DNA of 64,000 bases from Mesorhizobium sp. M4B.F.Ca.ET.058.02.1.1 (GCF_003952505.1 NZ_CP034450.1:620001-684000), one strand, 5' to 3'; shown: positions 1 through 9,302, counted from the first letter of the stretch. The notes: generated by a model not told the origin, from the sequence alone. A program made the numbers and translations.

Positions 1-80
1 ATATCTTCGTTGGTTCCAAGGCGAAATGGTTCACAGTCACCGACGACCTGCCGCGGTATGATGAGCATATTCCCGGTTGA
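1..80 (+). CDS. GFA-family (glutathione-dependent formaldehyde-activating-like) protein, C-terminal end only
   Basis: An open frame enters from the left edge and stops at 78-80, giving 25 residues that begin IFVGSKAKWF and end DEHIPG. The pattern of a short 'F.GSKA.WF.I.D.LP..DE' tail is typical of the C-terminus of GFA-type zinc-binding proteins. The start and the Cys motifs lie outside the window, so the family call rests on this tail alone. A second, complete GFA-type gene lies close by at 900-1268. Confidence 0.55.
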   Translation, partial: IFVGSKAKWFTVTDDLPRYDEHIPG

Positions 81-378
81 ACGGCTGGAACCAGCTTCAT
101 CCGAATTTCGTTGTCCGGCACCAGACATCCGTCGCTAACGGCTCGTTAACCAAGCCGGCGCACGATTCTGGCTGCAGAGGTTTGGCGTGCGGCGCGGCGT
201 TGCCGATGCGGCCGCTTCTTGCGCCGGCCAAGGAATCAGCCCAGCATTCGGGCTGAGGGGATAGAAGCATTTATGGCCGGACGCGGCATATCTGCGACCT
301 GACGATCCGGCCAGTGGGAAGACACGTTCCGGGAACGGGCAAGCGAAGGCTTGGAGCTCGTTTGAAAGGAACGTTCTC
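81..378. other. Non-coding stretch of about 300 bp
   Basis: I see no convincing gene here. Open frames on the minus strand cross it but overlap the better-supported gene at 379 and have no family signature. It presumably holds the promoter of the downstream secreted-protein gene; I could not place a -35/-10 pair with confidence. Confidence 0.4.
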
Positions 379-750
379 ATGTTTGCTGCCACAATTCGAC
401 AGGCCAAAGCCGTTGAACCGGTTGGCCGCTTCCTGTTTTTCCTGGCCGCGGCGGTCGTAGTGTTGACGGCGCCTGCGCTCGCGCATGACGCCAAGCCTAC
501 CGCGGCATTGCCGCAAGGCTGGAGCTATCCCTTCTCCTGCTGTGCCAACTACGATTGCCGCACGACCCACTCGGGCGAAGTCCTGGAGAAGCCGGAGGGC
601 TATGTGATCGCCGGCACGGGCGAGGTGGTTCCCATGACCGACAAGCGCGTCAAGGACAGCCCCGACGGTGAATTCCACTGGTGCGCGCATCAGGCGGGGC
701 TCGATGCCGGCAAGACGATCTGCCTGTTCGTGCCGCCGCGCTCCTATTGA
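379..750 (+). CDS. Small secreted cysteine-containing protein, function unknown
   Basis: The 123-residue product opens with a basic stretch and a hydrophobic segment (about residues 17-34) ending in ALAHD, a good Sec signal peptide, so the mature protein is probably periplasmic. The mature part contains a PFSCCANYDC cluster and two further cysteines (HWCAH and TICLF), suggesting disulfides or metal binding. The ATG is preceded by GAAAGGAACGTTCTC, which gives an AAGGA ribosome-binding site at good distance. Proteins of this shape are common as conserved hypotheticals in rhizobia, but I do not recognise a named function. Confidence 0.7.
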   Translation: MFAATIRQAKAVEPVGRFLFFLAAAVVVLTAPALAHDAKPTAALPQGWSYPFSCCANYDCRTTHSGEVLEKPEGYVIAGTGEVVPMTDKRVKDSPDGEFHWCAHQAGLDAGKTICLFVPPRSY

Positions 751-899
751 GGCGACGGGCATCCGACCTGCGGGTCAAGGGGCATCGGGCTTTCCAGTTT
801 TGAGAGCGGGCAGGCAAGCCTGCCGTCAGGCGGTTGTCAGGAACGCTTCTTTATGTTGCCTTGCCGTGGAGGCGGCGGACAATGGAGAGGAAATCGTTC

Positions 900-1268
900 A
901 TGACCATCAAGGGAAGCTGCCACTGCGAAGCGACAACGTTCGAGGTTTCGGAACCGCCGCAAACCGTGACGCAATGCACATGCTCCTTCTGCTCGAAACG
1001 CGGCTCGCTCTGGGCCTATTATTTGCCCGAGCAATTCAAGCTCACCAGCCCGCCCGAAAACGTCTCGTTCTACCGCTGGGGGTCAAAGACCATAAAGCAC
1101 GGCTTTTGCGCCGCATGCGGCTGCGGCACCTTCACCGAAACGCCCGACTGGTCGAGCGGTGAGCCGGACTTCGACAACCCGAAGGTCAGCGTGAATTCGC
1201 GCCTGTTCGACGATTTTGACCTCGACAAGGTCGAGGTCGTCGTCATCGACGGCAAGAATCTCTGGTAG
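900..1268 (+). CDS. GFA family zinc-binding protein
   Basis: The 122-residue protein shows the complete GFA fold signature: GSCHCEATTFEV at the N-terminus (C7, C9), CTCSFCSKRG (C26, C28, C31), and HGFCAACGCGTF further on. These are the zinc-coordinating cysteines of the Gfa/CENP-V family. Some members were proposed to help conjugate formaldehyde to glutathione, but most have no proven reaction. I chose ATG 900, because GGAGAGGA sits just upstream and the family motif starts immediately; earlier in-frame starts at 834 and 882 add residues unlike the family. The gene lies downstream of a secreted protein and upstream of an OmpA-like lipoprotein, with no clear functional link. Confidence 0.85.
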   Translation: MTIKGSCHCEATTFEVSEPPQTVTQCTCSFCSKRGSLWAYYLPEQFKLTSPPENVSFYRWGSKTIKHGFCAACGCGTFTETPDWSSGEPDFDNPKVSVNSRLFDDFDLDKVEVVVIDGKNLW

Positions 1269-1423
1269 AGGGCACTGGCCGGAACGTCCGCGCATTGCGG
1301 CGACGGAAAAGCTTTGATTGGCATTTTGCCGTTCCGCTTTTCGCCGTATTTCATGCTACAAGACCGCCGGAAGGGCTGATATGGCGCGGCTGCAATGGCC
1401 GCGGTTTGGAGAGGGACATTCTC

Positions 1424-2074
1424 ATGAAGAAGACTGTGCTCGTCGTCGTGGCGACGGCTGTATTGGTGAGCGCTTGCACCACCACCGATCCCTACACCGG
1501 TGAGCAGAAGGTTTCCAACACGGCGGCCGGCGCCGGCCTTGGCGCGATCGCGGGTGCCGGGCTTGGCCTTTTGGCCGGCGGCAACGACCGCCGCAACGCG
1601 CTGATCGGCGCCGGCATCGGCGCGCTCGCCGGCGGCGCTATTGGCGCCACGATGGACCAGAACGAGGCCGAGTTGCGCCGCCAGCTCCAGGGCACCGGCG
1701 TCAGCGTCACCCGCACCGGCGACCAGATCATCCTCAACATGCCGTCCGATATCACCTTCAACGTGGACCAGGACGCGGTGAAGCCCGGCTTCTATCCGGT
1801 GTTGAATTCGGTGGCGCTGGTGCTGAACAAGTTCCGCCAGACCACGGTCGATGTTTTCGGCCACACCGATTCGACGGGCGGCGACGAACACAATTTCGAT
1901 CTGTCGCAGCGCCGCGCGCTGGCGGTCGCCAACTATCTGTCGGGGCAAGGCGTCGATTCGCGCCGCTTCGCCGTCACCGGCTTCGGCGAGACCCGTCCGG
2001 TCGCGTCCAATGCGACGGCCCAGGGCCGCGCCCAGAACCGCCGTGTCGAGATCCAGCTGTCGCCGCTCACCTGA
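1424..2074 (+). CDS. OmpA-family outer-membrane lipoprotein (YiaD-like)
   Basis: The 216-residue protein begins with a lipoprotein signal peptide with lipobox LVSAC (Cys18), then a glycine-zipper region (GAGLGAIAGAGLGLLAGG, then GAGIGALAGG), which is typical of YiaD/Glycine-zipper 2 lipoproteins. The C-terminal half is an OmpA-type peptidoglycan-binding domain with ITFNVDQDAVKPGF, GHTDSTGGDEHN and LSQRRALAVANYL, ending in a GETRPVA/NRRVEI motif. It likely tethers the outer membrane to peptidoglycan. ATG 1424 is preceded by GGAGAGGG; the upstream in-frame extension to 1295 would destroy the signal peptide. A strong intrinsic terminator follows directly. Confidence 0.9.
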   Translation: MKKTVLVVVATAVLVSACTTTDPYTGEQKVSNTAAGAGLGAIAGAGLGLLAGGNDRRNALIGAGIGALAGGAIGATMDQNEAELRRQLQGTGVSVTRTGDQIILNMPSDITFNVDQDAVKPGFYPVLNSVALVLNKFRQTTVDVFGHTDSTGGDEHNFDLSQRRALAVANYLSGQGVDSRRFAVTGFGETRPVASNATAQGRAQNRRVEIQLSPLT

Positions 2075-2094
2075 GCCGCCTGGCATCGAACGTG

Positions 2095-2121
2095 AAAACG
2101 GCCCCCACGGGGGCCGTTTTT
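2095..2121 (+). terminator. Intrinsic terminator after the OmpA-like gene
   Basis: AAAACGGCCCCC pairs with GGGGGCCGTTTT around a very short loop and is followed by a T-run, 20 bp after the stop codon. The A-rich 5' arm means it could also work on the minus strand. Confidence 0.85.
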
Positions 2122-2323
2122 GTTTTGAGCCGACATTGGCAGTCTTCAGTTCACCCAGTCATCCTGAAGAATTAGCTAGTTCTAACGGACTGCTTTTCCG
2201 GGATCATGGAAAGGAATAGCATCGGAGCGTTCCTGAGGGGACGGGGCGGTACAATCGGCCGCGCAATCAAGAAGTTCGACGCCTCGGTCTTGCACGGCCA
2301 GATCAGAATTCTGGGAGGAATGC

Positions 2324-2920
2324 ATGACGAAAACAGCTCGCTTCGGTGTCCTCGCTTTGACGGGTCTCATTGGCGCCTGGCTTGGCGTGGCCACGGCTCA
2401 GGCCGAGGATGCCAGCAAGGCCGACATCGAGGCCTTGAAAAAGTCGCTCGCCAAATATGAGGACTACACCGCCGCCATCCGCGACCTCTATCTGTCTACT
2501 GTCGGGTGCGTCTACTTCACCGGCGAAAAGATACCCGGCACGATGGACTATCCGAAAGGCGCCATGGGCATCCATTTCGTCAACGTTCCCAGCGTCGGGA
2601 AAAAGCTCGATCCGATGCACCCCAATGTGCTGATCTACGAGCCGACCAAGAAAGGCCTGAAACTGGTCGGGGTGGAATGGCTGGTGCCGCTGACGCCGGA
2701 CGTCAAGGAAGCACCCACGCTATTCGGCCAGAAATTCATGGGACCGATGGAGGGACACTACCCTCTGATTCCGAAGGAGTTCGTCCACTACGATCTTCAC
2801 GCCTGGTTCAAGGACAATCCGAACGGCGTGTTCAGCCCGACCAACCCGACCGTGAAATGCAGCAAGGCCGAGTTCCCGATGCTGGAGAAGCCGACCAAGA
2901 TGATGCCCGGGCCGATGTAA
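2324..2920 (+). CDS. Secreted protein, conserved hypothetical
   Basis: The 198-residue product has a clean Sec signal peptide ending near ATAQAEDAS, followed by a helical segment and a soluble domain containing YLSTVGCVYFTGEK, MGIHFVNVP, HPNVLIYEP and YDLHAWFKDNPNGVF. The ATG follows TGGGAGGAATGC, an excellent ribosome-binding site. The 'Y.LH.W.F..NP.G.F..WNP' type ending resembles secreted proteins seen in many Rhizobiales and Bradyrhizobium, but no activity is known to me. It stands alone between a terminator and a convergent helicase gene. Confidence 0.75.
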   Translation: MTKTARFGVLALTGLIGAWLGVATAQAEDASKADIEALKKSLAKYEDYTAAIRDLYLSTVGCVYFTGEKIPGTMDYPKGAMGIHFVNVPSVGKKLDPMHPNVLIYEPTKKGLKLVGVEWLVPLTPDVKEAPTLFGQKFMGPMEGHYPLIPKEFVHYDLHAWFKDNPNGVFSPTNPTVKCSKAEFPMLEKPTKMMPGPM

Positions 2921-2987
2921 CGGGCCGCAAGACCTGAAAAAGGCGAGCCGGTTGGTCGGCTTGCCTTCTTGAAACGGAAACAGAAAA

Positions 2988-4583
2988 TCAGACCTTGGCG
3001 ACGATCCGCATGAAGGCGGGCATGTCGTCGCCGAAACCGACGGTGGCGTCGTCTTCTTCCTGGCGGTGGCGGGCAGGGCGGTCGCGTTTCGACTCGCTGC
3101 GCTGCTCGTTGCGATCACCCTTGCGTTCGCTGTTTTCGGAACGGATTGCTTCCTTGCGAGCGCGCCGCTCGCCGATATCGGCCACCGTGGCTTCGACTGC
3201 GACCGGCTGCTCCCCGGATACTGCAGCCGGCGCCGTGTCTTTGCTGTGCCGGGCCTGGCGCTCGCGTGATTTGCGCTCGCCCCTGTCCTTGCGGTCCTCG
3301 TCCTCGCGGCCGGCGCGGCGCGGTGCGCCGCGGCCGCGGCGGGGCGCCTCGTCCTCGCCTTCACTGGCGACCACCGTCGACAGGTCGCCGTCGTGCCATT
3401 CGATCCTGGTGCCGATCAGGCGCTCGATGGCGTCTATATATTTGCTGTCCGACTTGGTGGCGATGGTGAAGGATTTGCCCGAGCGGCCAGCGCGGCCGGT
3501 GCGGCCGATTCGGTGGACATAATCTTCGGCGTGGATCGGCACGTCATAGTTGAAGACGTGGCTGACATCGGGGATGTCCAGGCCGCGCGCCGCGACGTCC
3601 GAGGCGACGAGGTAGCGCAATTTGCCGTCCCGGAAATTGGCCAGCATCTGCATGCGTGCGCGCTGGTCCATGTCGCCATGCAGCGCGCCGGCATCGAAAT
3701 CATACTTCAGCAGCGAGCGGAACAGCTCGGAGACCTCGACCTTGCGGTTGCAGAAGATGATGGCGTTCTTCAGTTCGGCATCTTCGGCCTTGATCAGGTT
3801 GCGCAACGTCTCGCGCTTGTCCCAGGGTTTCGAACCGGACTTCACCAGCCGCTGAGTGATGCTGGTCGCGGTGGAGGCGGCCTTCGAGACCTCGACGCGC
3901 ACCGGCGCATGCAGGAATTTTTCCGTCAGCTTGGTGATCTCTGGCGGCATCGTCGCCGAGAAGAACAGCGTCTGGCGTGTGAACGGGATCATCTCGCAGA
4001 TGCGCTCGATGTCGGGGATGAAGCCCATGTCGAGCATACGGTCGGCTTCGTCGATGACGAGGATCTCGACGCCGTTGAGCAGCAGCTTGCCGCGCTCTCG
4101 ATGGTCGAGCAGGCGGCCCGGCGTCGCGATGAGCACGTCGGCGCCGCGCTCCAGCTTCTTGTCCTGTTCGTCGAAGGAGACGCCGCCGATCAGGAGCGCG
4201 ATGTTGAGCTTGTGGTTCTTACCGTATTTGACGAAGTTCTCCTCGACCTGCGCGGCAAGCTCGCGCGTGGGCTCAAGGATAAGCGTGCGCGGCATGCGGG
4301 CGCGGGCGCGGCCTTTTTCGAGACGGGTCAGCATCGGCAGCACGAACGATGCCGTCTTGCCGGTGCCGGTCTGGGCAATGCCCAGCACATCCTTGCCCAG
4401 CAAGGCGTGCGGGATGGCGCCGGCCTGGATCGGCGTCGGCTTGGTGTAGCCGGCATCGGTGACTGCGGAAAGGACCTTCGGCGACAGGCCGAGGTCCGCG
4501 AATGTCAACGCTTCTTGAGCGGTCTGGGTGTCTGAGGACAAGTGTTGGCTGTCTTTGGCTGGTTTAGGGAAGCGCAACGGCAT
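2988..4583 (-). CDS. DEAD-box ATP-dependent RNA helicase (RhlE-like)
   Basis: The protein shows the full DEAD-box motif series: Q-motif (PTPIQ), motif I AQTGTGKT (about residues 70-77 from this start), PTRELAAQ, TPGR, motif II VIDEADRMLDMGF, SAT, then in the second RecA-like domain ALHGDMDQ, SDVAARGLDIP and HRIGRTGRAGRSG. A basic, Arg/Glu-rich low-complexity tail of about 140 residues follows, as in RhlE-type helicases that remodel rRNA and mRNA. I chose ATG 4583 (531 aa); a TTG at 4652 would add 23 residues and cannot be excluded, and neither has a strong ribosome-binding site. It converges with the secreted-protein gene upstream in the window. Confidence 0.92.
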   Translation of the reverse strand: MPLRFPKPAKDSQHLSSDTQTAQEALTFADLGLSPKVLSAVTDAGYTKPTPIQAGAIPHALLGKDVLGIAQTGTGKTASFVLPMLTRLEKGRARARMPRTLILEPTRELAAQVEENFVKYGKNHKLNIALLIGGVSFDEQDKKLERGADVLIATPGRLLDHRERGKLLLNGVEILVIDEADRMLDMGFIPDIERICEMIPFTRQTLFFSATMPPEITKLTEKFLHAPVRVEVSKAASTATSITQRLVKSGSKPWDKRETLRNLIKAEDAELKNAIIFCNRKVEVSELFRSLLKYDFDAGALHGDMDQRARMQMLANFRDGKLRYLVASDVAARGLDIPDVSHVFNYDVPIHAEDYVHRIGRTGRAGRSGKSFTIATKSDSKYIDAIERLIGTRIEWHDGDLSTVVASEGEDEAPRRGRGAPRRAGREDEDRKDRGERKSRERQARHSKDTAPAAVSGEQPVAVEATVADIGERRARKEAIRSENSERKGDRNEQRSESKRDRPARHRQEEDDATVGFGDDMPAFMRIVAKV

Positions 4584-4733
4584 CCGTCGCGGCAAGCGCC
4601 GCGCGCCTGCAAGATCGGCGTTGGAGTTAGGCGCAAGGCCGCGATTTGTCAACAGAAACGGCCCGAATTGCTGCGATTGTGAAGACGTAACCTTAATCGC
4701 GATGCTTAATCGAAGCCTTGTCCTTGCGCCGGC

Positions 4734-5507
4734 TCAGTAGCGGAACTGTTCGGCGAGGATACGCTCGTTCCACGAATGGTTGGGATCGAACAGCAGCGTG
4801 GCTGTCGCCGTCGGCGACTCCCGCACCGTCACAGAGGCCACAGCCTTTACTTCCGTATGGTCGGCGGCAGCGTTCACCGGCCGCTTTTCGGCCTCCAATA
4901 TGTCGAAGCGCACCGTCGCCTTGTTGGCGAGCAATGCGCCGCGCCAGCGGCGCGGGCGGAACGGACTGACCGGTGTCAGCGCAAGCAGAGGCGCGTCGAG
5001 CGGCAGGATCGGTCCGTGCGCGGAGAGGTTATAGGCCGTCGAACCGGCCGGCGTCGCGATCATCACGCCGTCGCAGTTCAGTTCCTCCAGCCGCACCTGC
5101 TCGTCCACCGTGATGCGGATCTTGGCTGTCTGGTAGGACTGGCGCCACAGCGCCACCTCGTTGATCGCCAGCGCCGATACCGTTTCGCCCTCGCGCGTCA
5201 CCGCCAGCATCTCCAGCGGACGGATGGTTTCGGCGACGGCGGCGGCGATACGTTCCTCGAGGCCGCCGGCCCGGTATTCGTTCATCAGGAAACCGATGGT
5301 GCCACGGTTCATGCCGTAGACCTTCTTGCCCGTGCTCATCGTGTCGCGGAGCGTCTGCAGCAGGAAGCCATCGCCGCCGAGGGCCACGACGATCTCGGCC
5401 TCTTCGACCGATGTCTGGCCATAATGCGACGACAGGCTTTCCAGTGCCGCCCTGGCGTCGGCGGTGTCGGACGAGACGAAGGCGAAACGGCTGGTGGCTT
5501 TGCTCAT
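4734..5507 (-). CDS. nadK: NAD kinase
   Basis: The 257-residue cytoplasmic enzyme phosphorylates NAD to NADP. It has the diagnostic GGDG motif (residues 44-47, VVALGGDGFLLQT), the NEVALWR segment, and the substrate-binding GVMIATPAGSTAYNLSAHGPI region of the ATP-NAD kinase family. Length is normal for the alphaproteobacterial form. The ATG is preceded on the minus strand by GGAAAG. It lies just upstream, in the same direction, of the DEAD-box helicase gene, with about 150 bp between the two, so shared transcription is possible but not shown. Confidence 0.93.
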   Translation of the reverse strand: MSKATSRFAFVSSDTADARAALESLSSHYGQTSVEEAEIVVALGGDGFLLQTLRDTMSTGKKVYGMNRGTIGFLMNEYRAGGLEERIAAAVAETIRPLEMLAVTREGETVSALAINEVALWRQSYQTAKIRITVDEQVRLEELNCDGVMIATPAGSTAYNLSAHGPILPLDAPLLALTPVSPFRPRRWRGALLANKATVRFDILEAEKRPVNAAADHTEVKAVASVTVRESPTATATLLFDPNHSWNERILAEQFRY

Positions 5508-5763
5508 GGCTTTCCGATGACGACCGGCTGGCGGCGACCGGTTCGCGGCCGCGCCAGCGCCGGGGTAGCATGGGCCGCCCGCATGTGCAAAGGGCGGCGG
5601 TGTTCGCCAATGGCCGCCAAAAGGACCGCTCGCGCATTGTGTCGGCCAACAGGCGAACGTGATGGTTAAGGCGGAGCTTAAGCTCTCGTAAAGCCGGATC
5701 GGTCATGTTAGCCGGCAGTGGATGGTTGGTGGGGGCTAGCCAGTCGAGAGCTGTCTATTGCCG

Positions 5764-5922
5764 GTGACACGCCTAATCATCGTCTTCCTGATGCTGGGAA
5801 GTTTTGCCCTCGTTTTCGCCGAGTTGGTGCGCCGCTCGGAGGATATGAGCTTCCGACCCGAGCCGACTGCTTCGCGCTGCGGCGACGCAGCTGGGACGCC
5901 CTGTCCGCAAAGGTCGCTGTAA
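5764..5922 (+). CDS. Possible 52-residue membrane-anchored peptide
   Basis: A GTG-initiated frame encodes MTRLIIVFLMLGSFALVFAE followed by a polar tail containing two cysteines. The hydrophobic N-terminus looks like a real signal anchor, and about three quarters of codons end in G or C. There is no strong ribosome-binding site, and it overlaps an opposing small frame at 5777-6016, so at most one of the two is likely real. Confidence 0.3.
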   Translation: MTRLIIVFLMLGSFALVFAELVRRSEDMSFRPEPTASRCGDAAGTPCPQRSL

Positions 5923-6016
5923 GACCGCTGCGCCAAGCCACCGCGCAATCTACGACCACCGCAAGCACACCGAACATGCCGGCGAGAATAATCAGGTTGA
6001 CAGTTTTGGCGCGCAT
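5777..6016 (-). CDS. Possible 79-residue single-span membrane protein
   Basis: This minus-strand frame starts at an ATG and encodes MRAKTVNLIILAGMFGVLAV, continuing to a hydrophobic span of about 23 residues, then a basic Ser/Arg-rich tail. It is antisense to the candidate at 5764-5922 and sits beside a decayed caspase-like gene. No family recognised; support is limited to the open frame and hydrophobic segment. Confidence 0.3.
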   Translation of the reverse strand: MRAKTVNLIILAGMFGVLAVVVDCAVAWRSGLTATFADRASQLRRRSAKQSARVGSSYPPSGAPTRRKRGQNFPASGRR

Positions 6017-6114
6017 ATGCCCAAGCCCTGTGGTGCGGAATTCGCCTCCGTTGTCATCAACTCCTGTAGGCTGGGCCTGATGGACTGCATCCCGGTTCGA
6101 TACTCGCAGTCACT

Positions 6115-6390
6115 CGGTAGCCGGACTGTGAAGCCGACCTCCCGCAAGCTCGCCGCGATCCGCTCGGCGCTGCCATTGGCATTGGCTTAGGCCGGCGAAC
6201 CGTCATAGGTCGGACCGGCGACGACCAAGGCGATACGCTCCTCGCCGCGCGCGGCGAGGAAGAGCGCCATGGTCATCAGCAGCACTGCCGCCAGAAAAAG
6301 GCGCGTAACCCCCGACCCTGTAAACCGCGGCTGTTCACGCCGAAGCTTGCCCAATCCGTCTATGGCCTCGCGTTTGACGATACATGACAC
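6115..6390 (-). pseudogene. Remnant of a secreted caspase-like (peptidase C14) protein
   Basis: Reading the minus strand, a hydrophobic signal-like segment (RLFLAAVLLMTMALFLAARG) is followed by EERIALVVAGPTYDGSPA, an in-frame TAA at 6187-6189, and then, in the same frame, ANANGSAERIAASLREVGFT. Joined across the stop, this matches the start of rhizobial secreted caspase-like proteins (pattern 'RIALVIGN..Y...P..NP.NDA..IA.SLR..GF.V'). The domain part carrying the catalytic His and Cys is absent. I therefore call it a decayed gene. The family call is by pattern only. Confidence 0.4.
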
Positions 6391-6519
6391 GTTTGCCGGC
6401 GCATCGGCGCGTCAATTCCGGTTGCCGATGGCCGAAAGAGGCCTCTGGCAGGGCGCTTGCCGTCCCAATCAGCGATTGTGCCTTCAACGGGCCAACCGGG
6501 TAATGTCGCCTAAAAGATA

Positions 6520-6548
6520 TTGACTGTATGTTTAGTTATAGTTATTCC
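6520..6548 (+). promoter_or_regulatory. Possible promoter region of the binding-protein gene
   Basis: An AT-rich island in GC-rich surroundings contains TTGACT at 6520-6525, followed 17 bp later by TATTCC, about 115 bp upstream of the start codon at 6663. The -10 match is weak. The repeated TTTAGTTATAGTTAT inside it could also be an operator for the TetR-type regulator encoded downstream. Confidence 0.3.
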
Positions 6549-6662
6549 TTGCATTGAGTTGGCCAGCTGGCGTCCGCCGGTGAATGGCCACGCAGGAACG
6601 GGAACTATCTTCATTGGACCGAGGCCGCATTTGTGGCCGGTCCCAACAATGGGAGAAGCAGC

Positions 6663-7697
6663 ATGAACTGGAAATCGACCGCGACGGCCGCCGGGCTGTC
6701 GCTGATGGCCGCGACGGGCATGGCCCGCGCCGACGGCGAGCTCAACATCTACAATTGGGGCAACTACACTAACCCCGACCTCATCAAGAAGTTCGAGGAG
6801 ACCTACAAGGTCAAGGTGACTGTCACCGATTACGACTCGAACGACACAGCGCTGGCCAAGGTGCGCCAAGGCGCTTCGGGCTACGATATCGTCGTGCCAT
6901 CGGCCAGTGTCATGCCGATCTGGATAAGCGAAGGGCTGCTGCTGGAGACCGACCCCAACAAGATGGAGAACTTCAAGAACGTCGATCCAAAATGGGTCGA
7001 CGTTCCGTTCGATCCAGGCCGCAAATACACCGTTCCATGGCAGTGGGGCACGACCGGTGTGTCTGTAAACAAGTCGGTGTATTCCGGCGACCCGAACACG
7101 TCGGCAATTTTCCTCGACCCGCCCGCCGAGCTCGTCGGCAAGATCAATGTCGTGCCGGAGATGGGCGACATCCTTTTCCTCACCATCTCCTATTTCGGCG
7201 GCGAATACTGCACCGACGACAAGCAGGTGCTGAAAAAGGTGCGTGACAAGCTGGTCGAGGCCAAGGCGAAATGGCTTTCCTTCGATTATGCGGCCGTCGA
7301 TGGCCTCGGCAGGGGCGACATCGCGGCCGGCGTGAACTGGAACGGCATATCGCTGCGCGAGCGGCTGGAGAACGACAAGATCGTCTATGGCTATCCGAAG
7401 GAAGGCTATCCGATCTGGATGGACAATGTCGCGGTTCTCAAGGACGCAAAGAATGTCGAGAACGCCAAGCTGTTCCAGAACTTCATCATGGATCCGAAGA
7501 ACGCGGCGATGATCTCGGCCTTCGCGCACTACGCGAACGGCATCAAGGGATCCGAGCCCTTCATGCCGGACGACATGAAGGGGGCGCCGGAGGTCGAGGT
7601 TCCGGCTGAATTCGCCGCCAAGGGCAAGTTCATGCCGGCCTGTCCGCCGGACGTGCAGGCGCTTTATACGAAGATCTGGACCGACCTTCAGAAATAG
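6663..7697 (+). CDS. Polyamine-type ABC transporter substrate-binding protein (PotD/PotF-like)
   Basis: The 344-residue protein starts with a Sec signal peptide (cleavage near GMARADGE) and then reads [20 protein letters not shown], the hallmark start of periplasmic spermidine/putrescine-binding proteins. Later segments such as [50 protein letters not shown] and [17 protein letters not shown] fit the family throughout. ATG 6663 has GGGAGAAGCAGC upstream; the longer frame from 6633 would spoil the signal peptide. No permease or ATPase genes accompany it here, so it must use a transporter encoded elsewhere or act as a sensor. It leads a cluster with an amidase and a TetR regulator. Confidence 0.88.
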   Translation: MNWKSTATAAGLSLMAATGMARADGELNIYNWGNYTNPDLIKKFEETYKVKVTVTDYDSNDTALAKVRQGASGYDIVVPSASVMPIWISEGLLLETDPNKMENFKNVDPKWVDVPFDPGRKYTVPWQWGTTGVSVNKSVYSGDPNTSAIFLDPPAELVGKINVVPEMGDILFLTISYFGGEYCTDDKQVLKKVRDKLVEAKAKWLSFDYAAVDGLGRGDIAAGVNWNGISLRERLENDKIVYGYPKEGYPIWMDNVAVLKDAKNVENAKLFQNFIMDPKNAAMISAFAHYANGIKGSEPFMPDDMKGAPEVEVPAEFAAKGKFMPACPPDVQALYTKIWTDLQK

Positions 7698-7765
7698 CCG
7701 CGCCGAAACCGTTCCGGCCACAGTCGCCGGACCGCGTGCGGTCCGCCGACCGCAGGAGACTGCCC

Positions 7766-9193
7766 ATGACCAATCTCGATCTCTGCTACATGCCGGCGAG
7801 CGAAGCGCTGCGGCGGTTCAAGGCAAAGCAGCTCTCGCCTGTGGAGCTGATGCAGGCGGTCATCGACCGCGCCGAGGCGACGAAGGAGACGATCAACTGC
7901 TTCACCTTCACGCATTTCGACGAGGCGATGAAGCTGGCCAGGAAAGCAGAGGCGAAATACGCCAGGGGCGCCCGGACCGGAGCTCTCGAAGGACTGCCGA
8001 TCGGCATCAAGGATGAGAGCTATATCAAGGGCAAGCCGACTTCGCATGGCTCGCTGCTGACCAGGGATGCCGTATGCGGCCATACTTCGACGATGAACGA
8101 GCGCATCATCAAGGCGGGCGGCATCGTCCATGCGCGCACGGCGACGCCCGAATTCAGCTGCGCCGGCTACACCTGGTCGAGGCGGTGGGGCGTCACCCGC
8201 AATCCGTGGAATCCGGACTTCACGCCCGGCGGTTCGTCCGGGGGTGCCGCAGCGACGCTGGCTTCGGGCACATCCGCGATAGCGACCGGTTCGGACATCG
8301 CCGGGTCGATCCGCATCCCCGCATCGGCCTGCGGCCTTGTCGGTTTCAAGCCGCCCTACGGTCGCAATCCCGACGAGCCGCCGTTCAATCTGGACTTCTA
8401 TTGCCACACCGGACCGCTGGCGCGAAACGTTGGGGATGCGATCCTGCTGCAGAACGTCATGGCGGGACCGAGCCCGCTGGACATCGCCACACTGCGCCCG
8501 AAGCTGCGCCTGCCGCTCGACTACAAGCCCATCAAGGGCTGGAAGATTGCTTTCTCGATGGATCTCGGCTCCTTCGAAGTGGACGCCGATGTGCGCAGGA
8601 ACACGCTTGCCGCATGCGATGTCTTCCGCTCGCTCGGCGCCACGGTCGAGGAAGTCGATCTGGGCTGGGGCGACGAGGTGCTCAAGGCCGGCATGGCCTA
8701 TCTCGAGCATCTCTTCGGCGCCTCGCTGTCGCAGCTGCTCGAGGAGCATGGCGACGACATGACCAGCTATGCGCGTCGGTTTGCCGAGGAGGGGCAGAAG
8801 TCGAAGGCCACGGACTTTGTCGGAACCCTGGAGGTGGCGGCCCGGATGTATCAGACATTGGGTCCGTTGCTTGAAAAGTACGATGTGCTGATCTGCCCGA
8901 CGAACGCTATCCCCGCGGTGCCTGCCGAGTTCGATCAGACCACGGACATTGTCGAGATCAACGGCAGACAGGTGAACGCGTCGCTGGGCTGGGTGATGAC
9001 GACACCGTTCAACATGATGAGCCGTTGCCCGGTGCTTTCCATGCCGTCGGGCAAGGCGGCGAGTGGCGTGCCGACAGGCATCCAGATTGTCGGCCGCACC
9101 TATTGCGATGCCGATGTATTTCGCGCCGCGATGGCTTATGAGACGGCTCAGGGCCAATGGTATGACAGCGCCGGGACACGCCCGTCGCTTTGA
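7766..9193 (+). CDS. Amidase (amidase signature family)
   Basis: The 475-residue enzyme carries the Ser-cisSer-Lys catalytic triad of amidase-signature hydrolases: Lys82 in GLPIGIKDES, cis-Ser157 in the TPGGSSGGAAA loop, and nucleophile Ser181 in GSDIAGSIRIPA, with the usual 24-residue spacing between the two serines. Near the C-terminus it has TPFNMMSRCPVLSMPSG and GVPTGIQIVG, also typical. ATG 7766 follows CAGGAGACTGCCC. It lies 68 bp downstream of a polyamine-type binding protein gene, so a role in hydrolysing an imported amide is plausible, but the substrate cannot be read from the sequence. Confidence 0.9.
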   Translation: MTNLDLCYMPASEALRRFKAKQLSPVELMQAVIDRAEATKETINCFTFTHFDEAMKLARKAEAKYARGARTGALEGLPIGIKDESYIKGKPTSHGSLLTRDAVCGHTSTMNERIIKAGGIVHARTATPEFSCAGYTWSRRWGVTRNPWNPDFTPGGSSGGAAATLASGTSAIATGSDIAGSIRIPASACGLVGFKPPYGRNPDEPPFNLDFYCHTGPLARNVGDAILLQNVMAGPSPLDIATLRPKLRLPLDYKPIKGWKIAFSMDLGSFEVDADVRRNTLAACDVFRSLGATVEEVDLGWGDEVLKAGMAYLEHLFGASLSQLLEEHGDDMTSYARRFAEEGQKSKATDFVGTLEVAARMYQTLGPLLEKYDVLICPTNAIPAVPAEFDQTTDIVEINGRQVNASLGWVMTTPFNMMSRCPVLSMPSGKAASGVPTGIQIVGRTYCDADVFRAAMAYETAQGQWYDSAGTRPSL

Positions 9194-9302
9194 GCAATCC
9201 CGGGGGCGCGACCGTTCTCTGGCGTCGGTTATGGAGGGAGGACGCCCGATATTACAGAATGGCTGTGGGACCGGAGGTTCCGCCGCGGGCTAGAAAAGGC
9301 CG

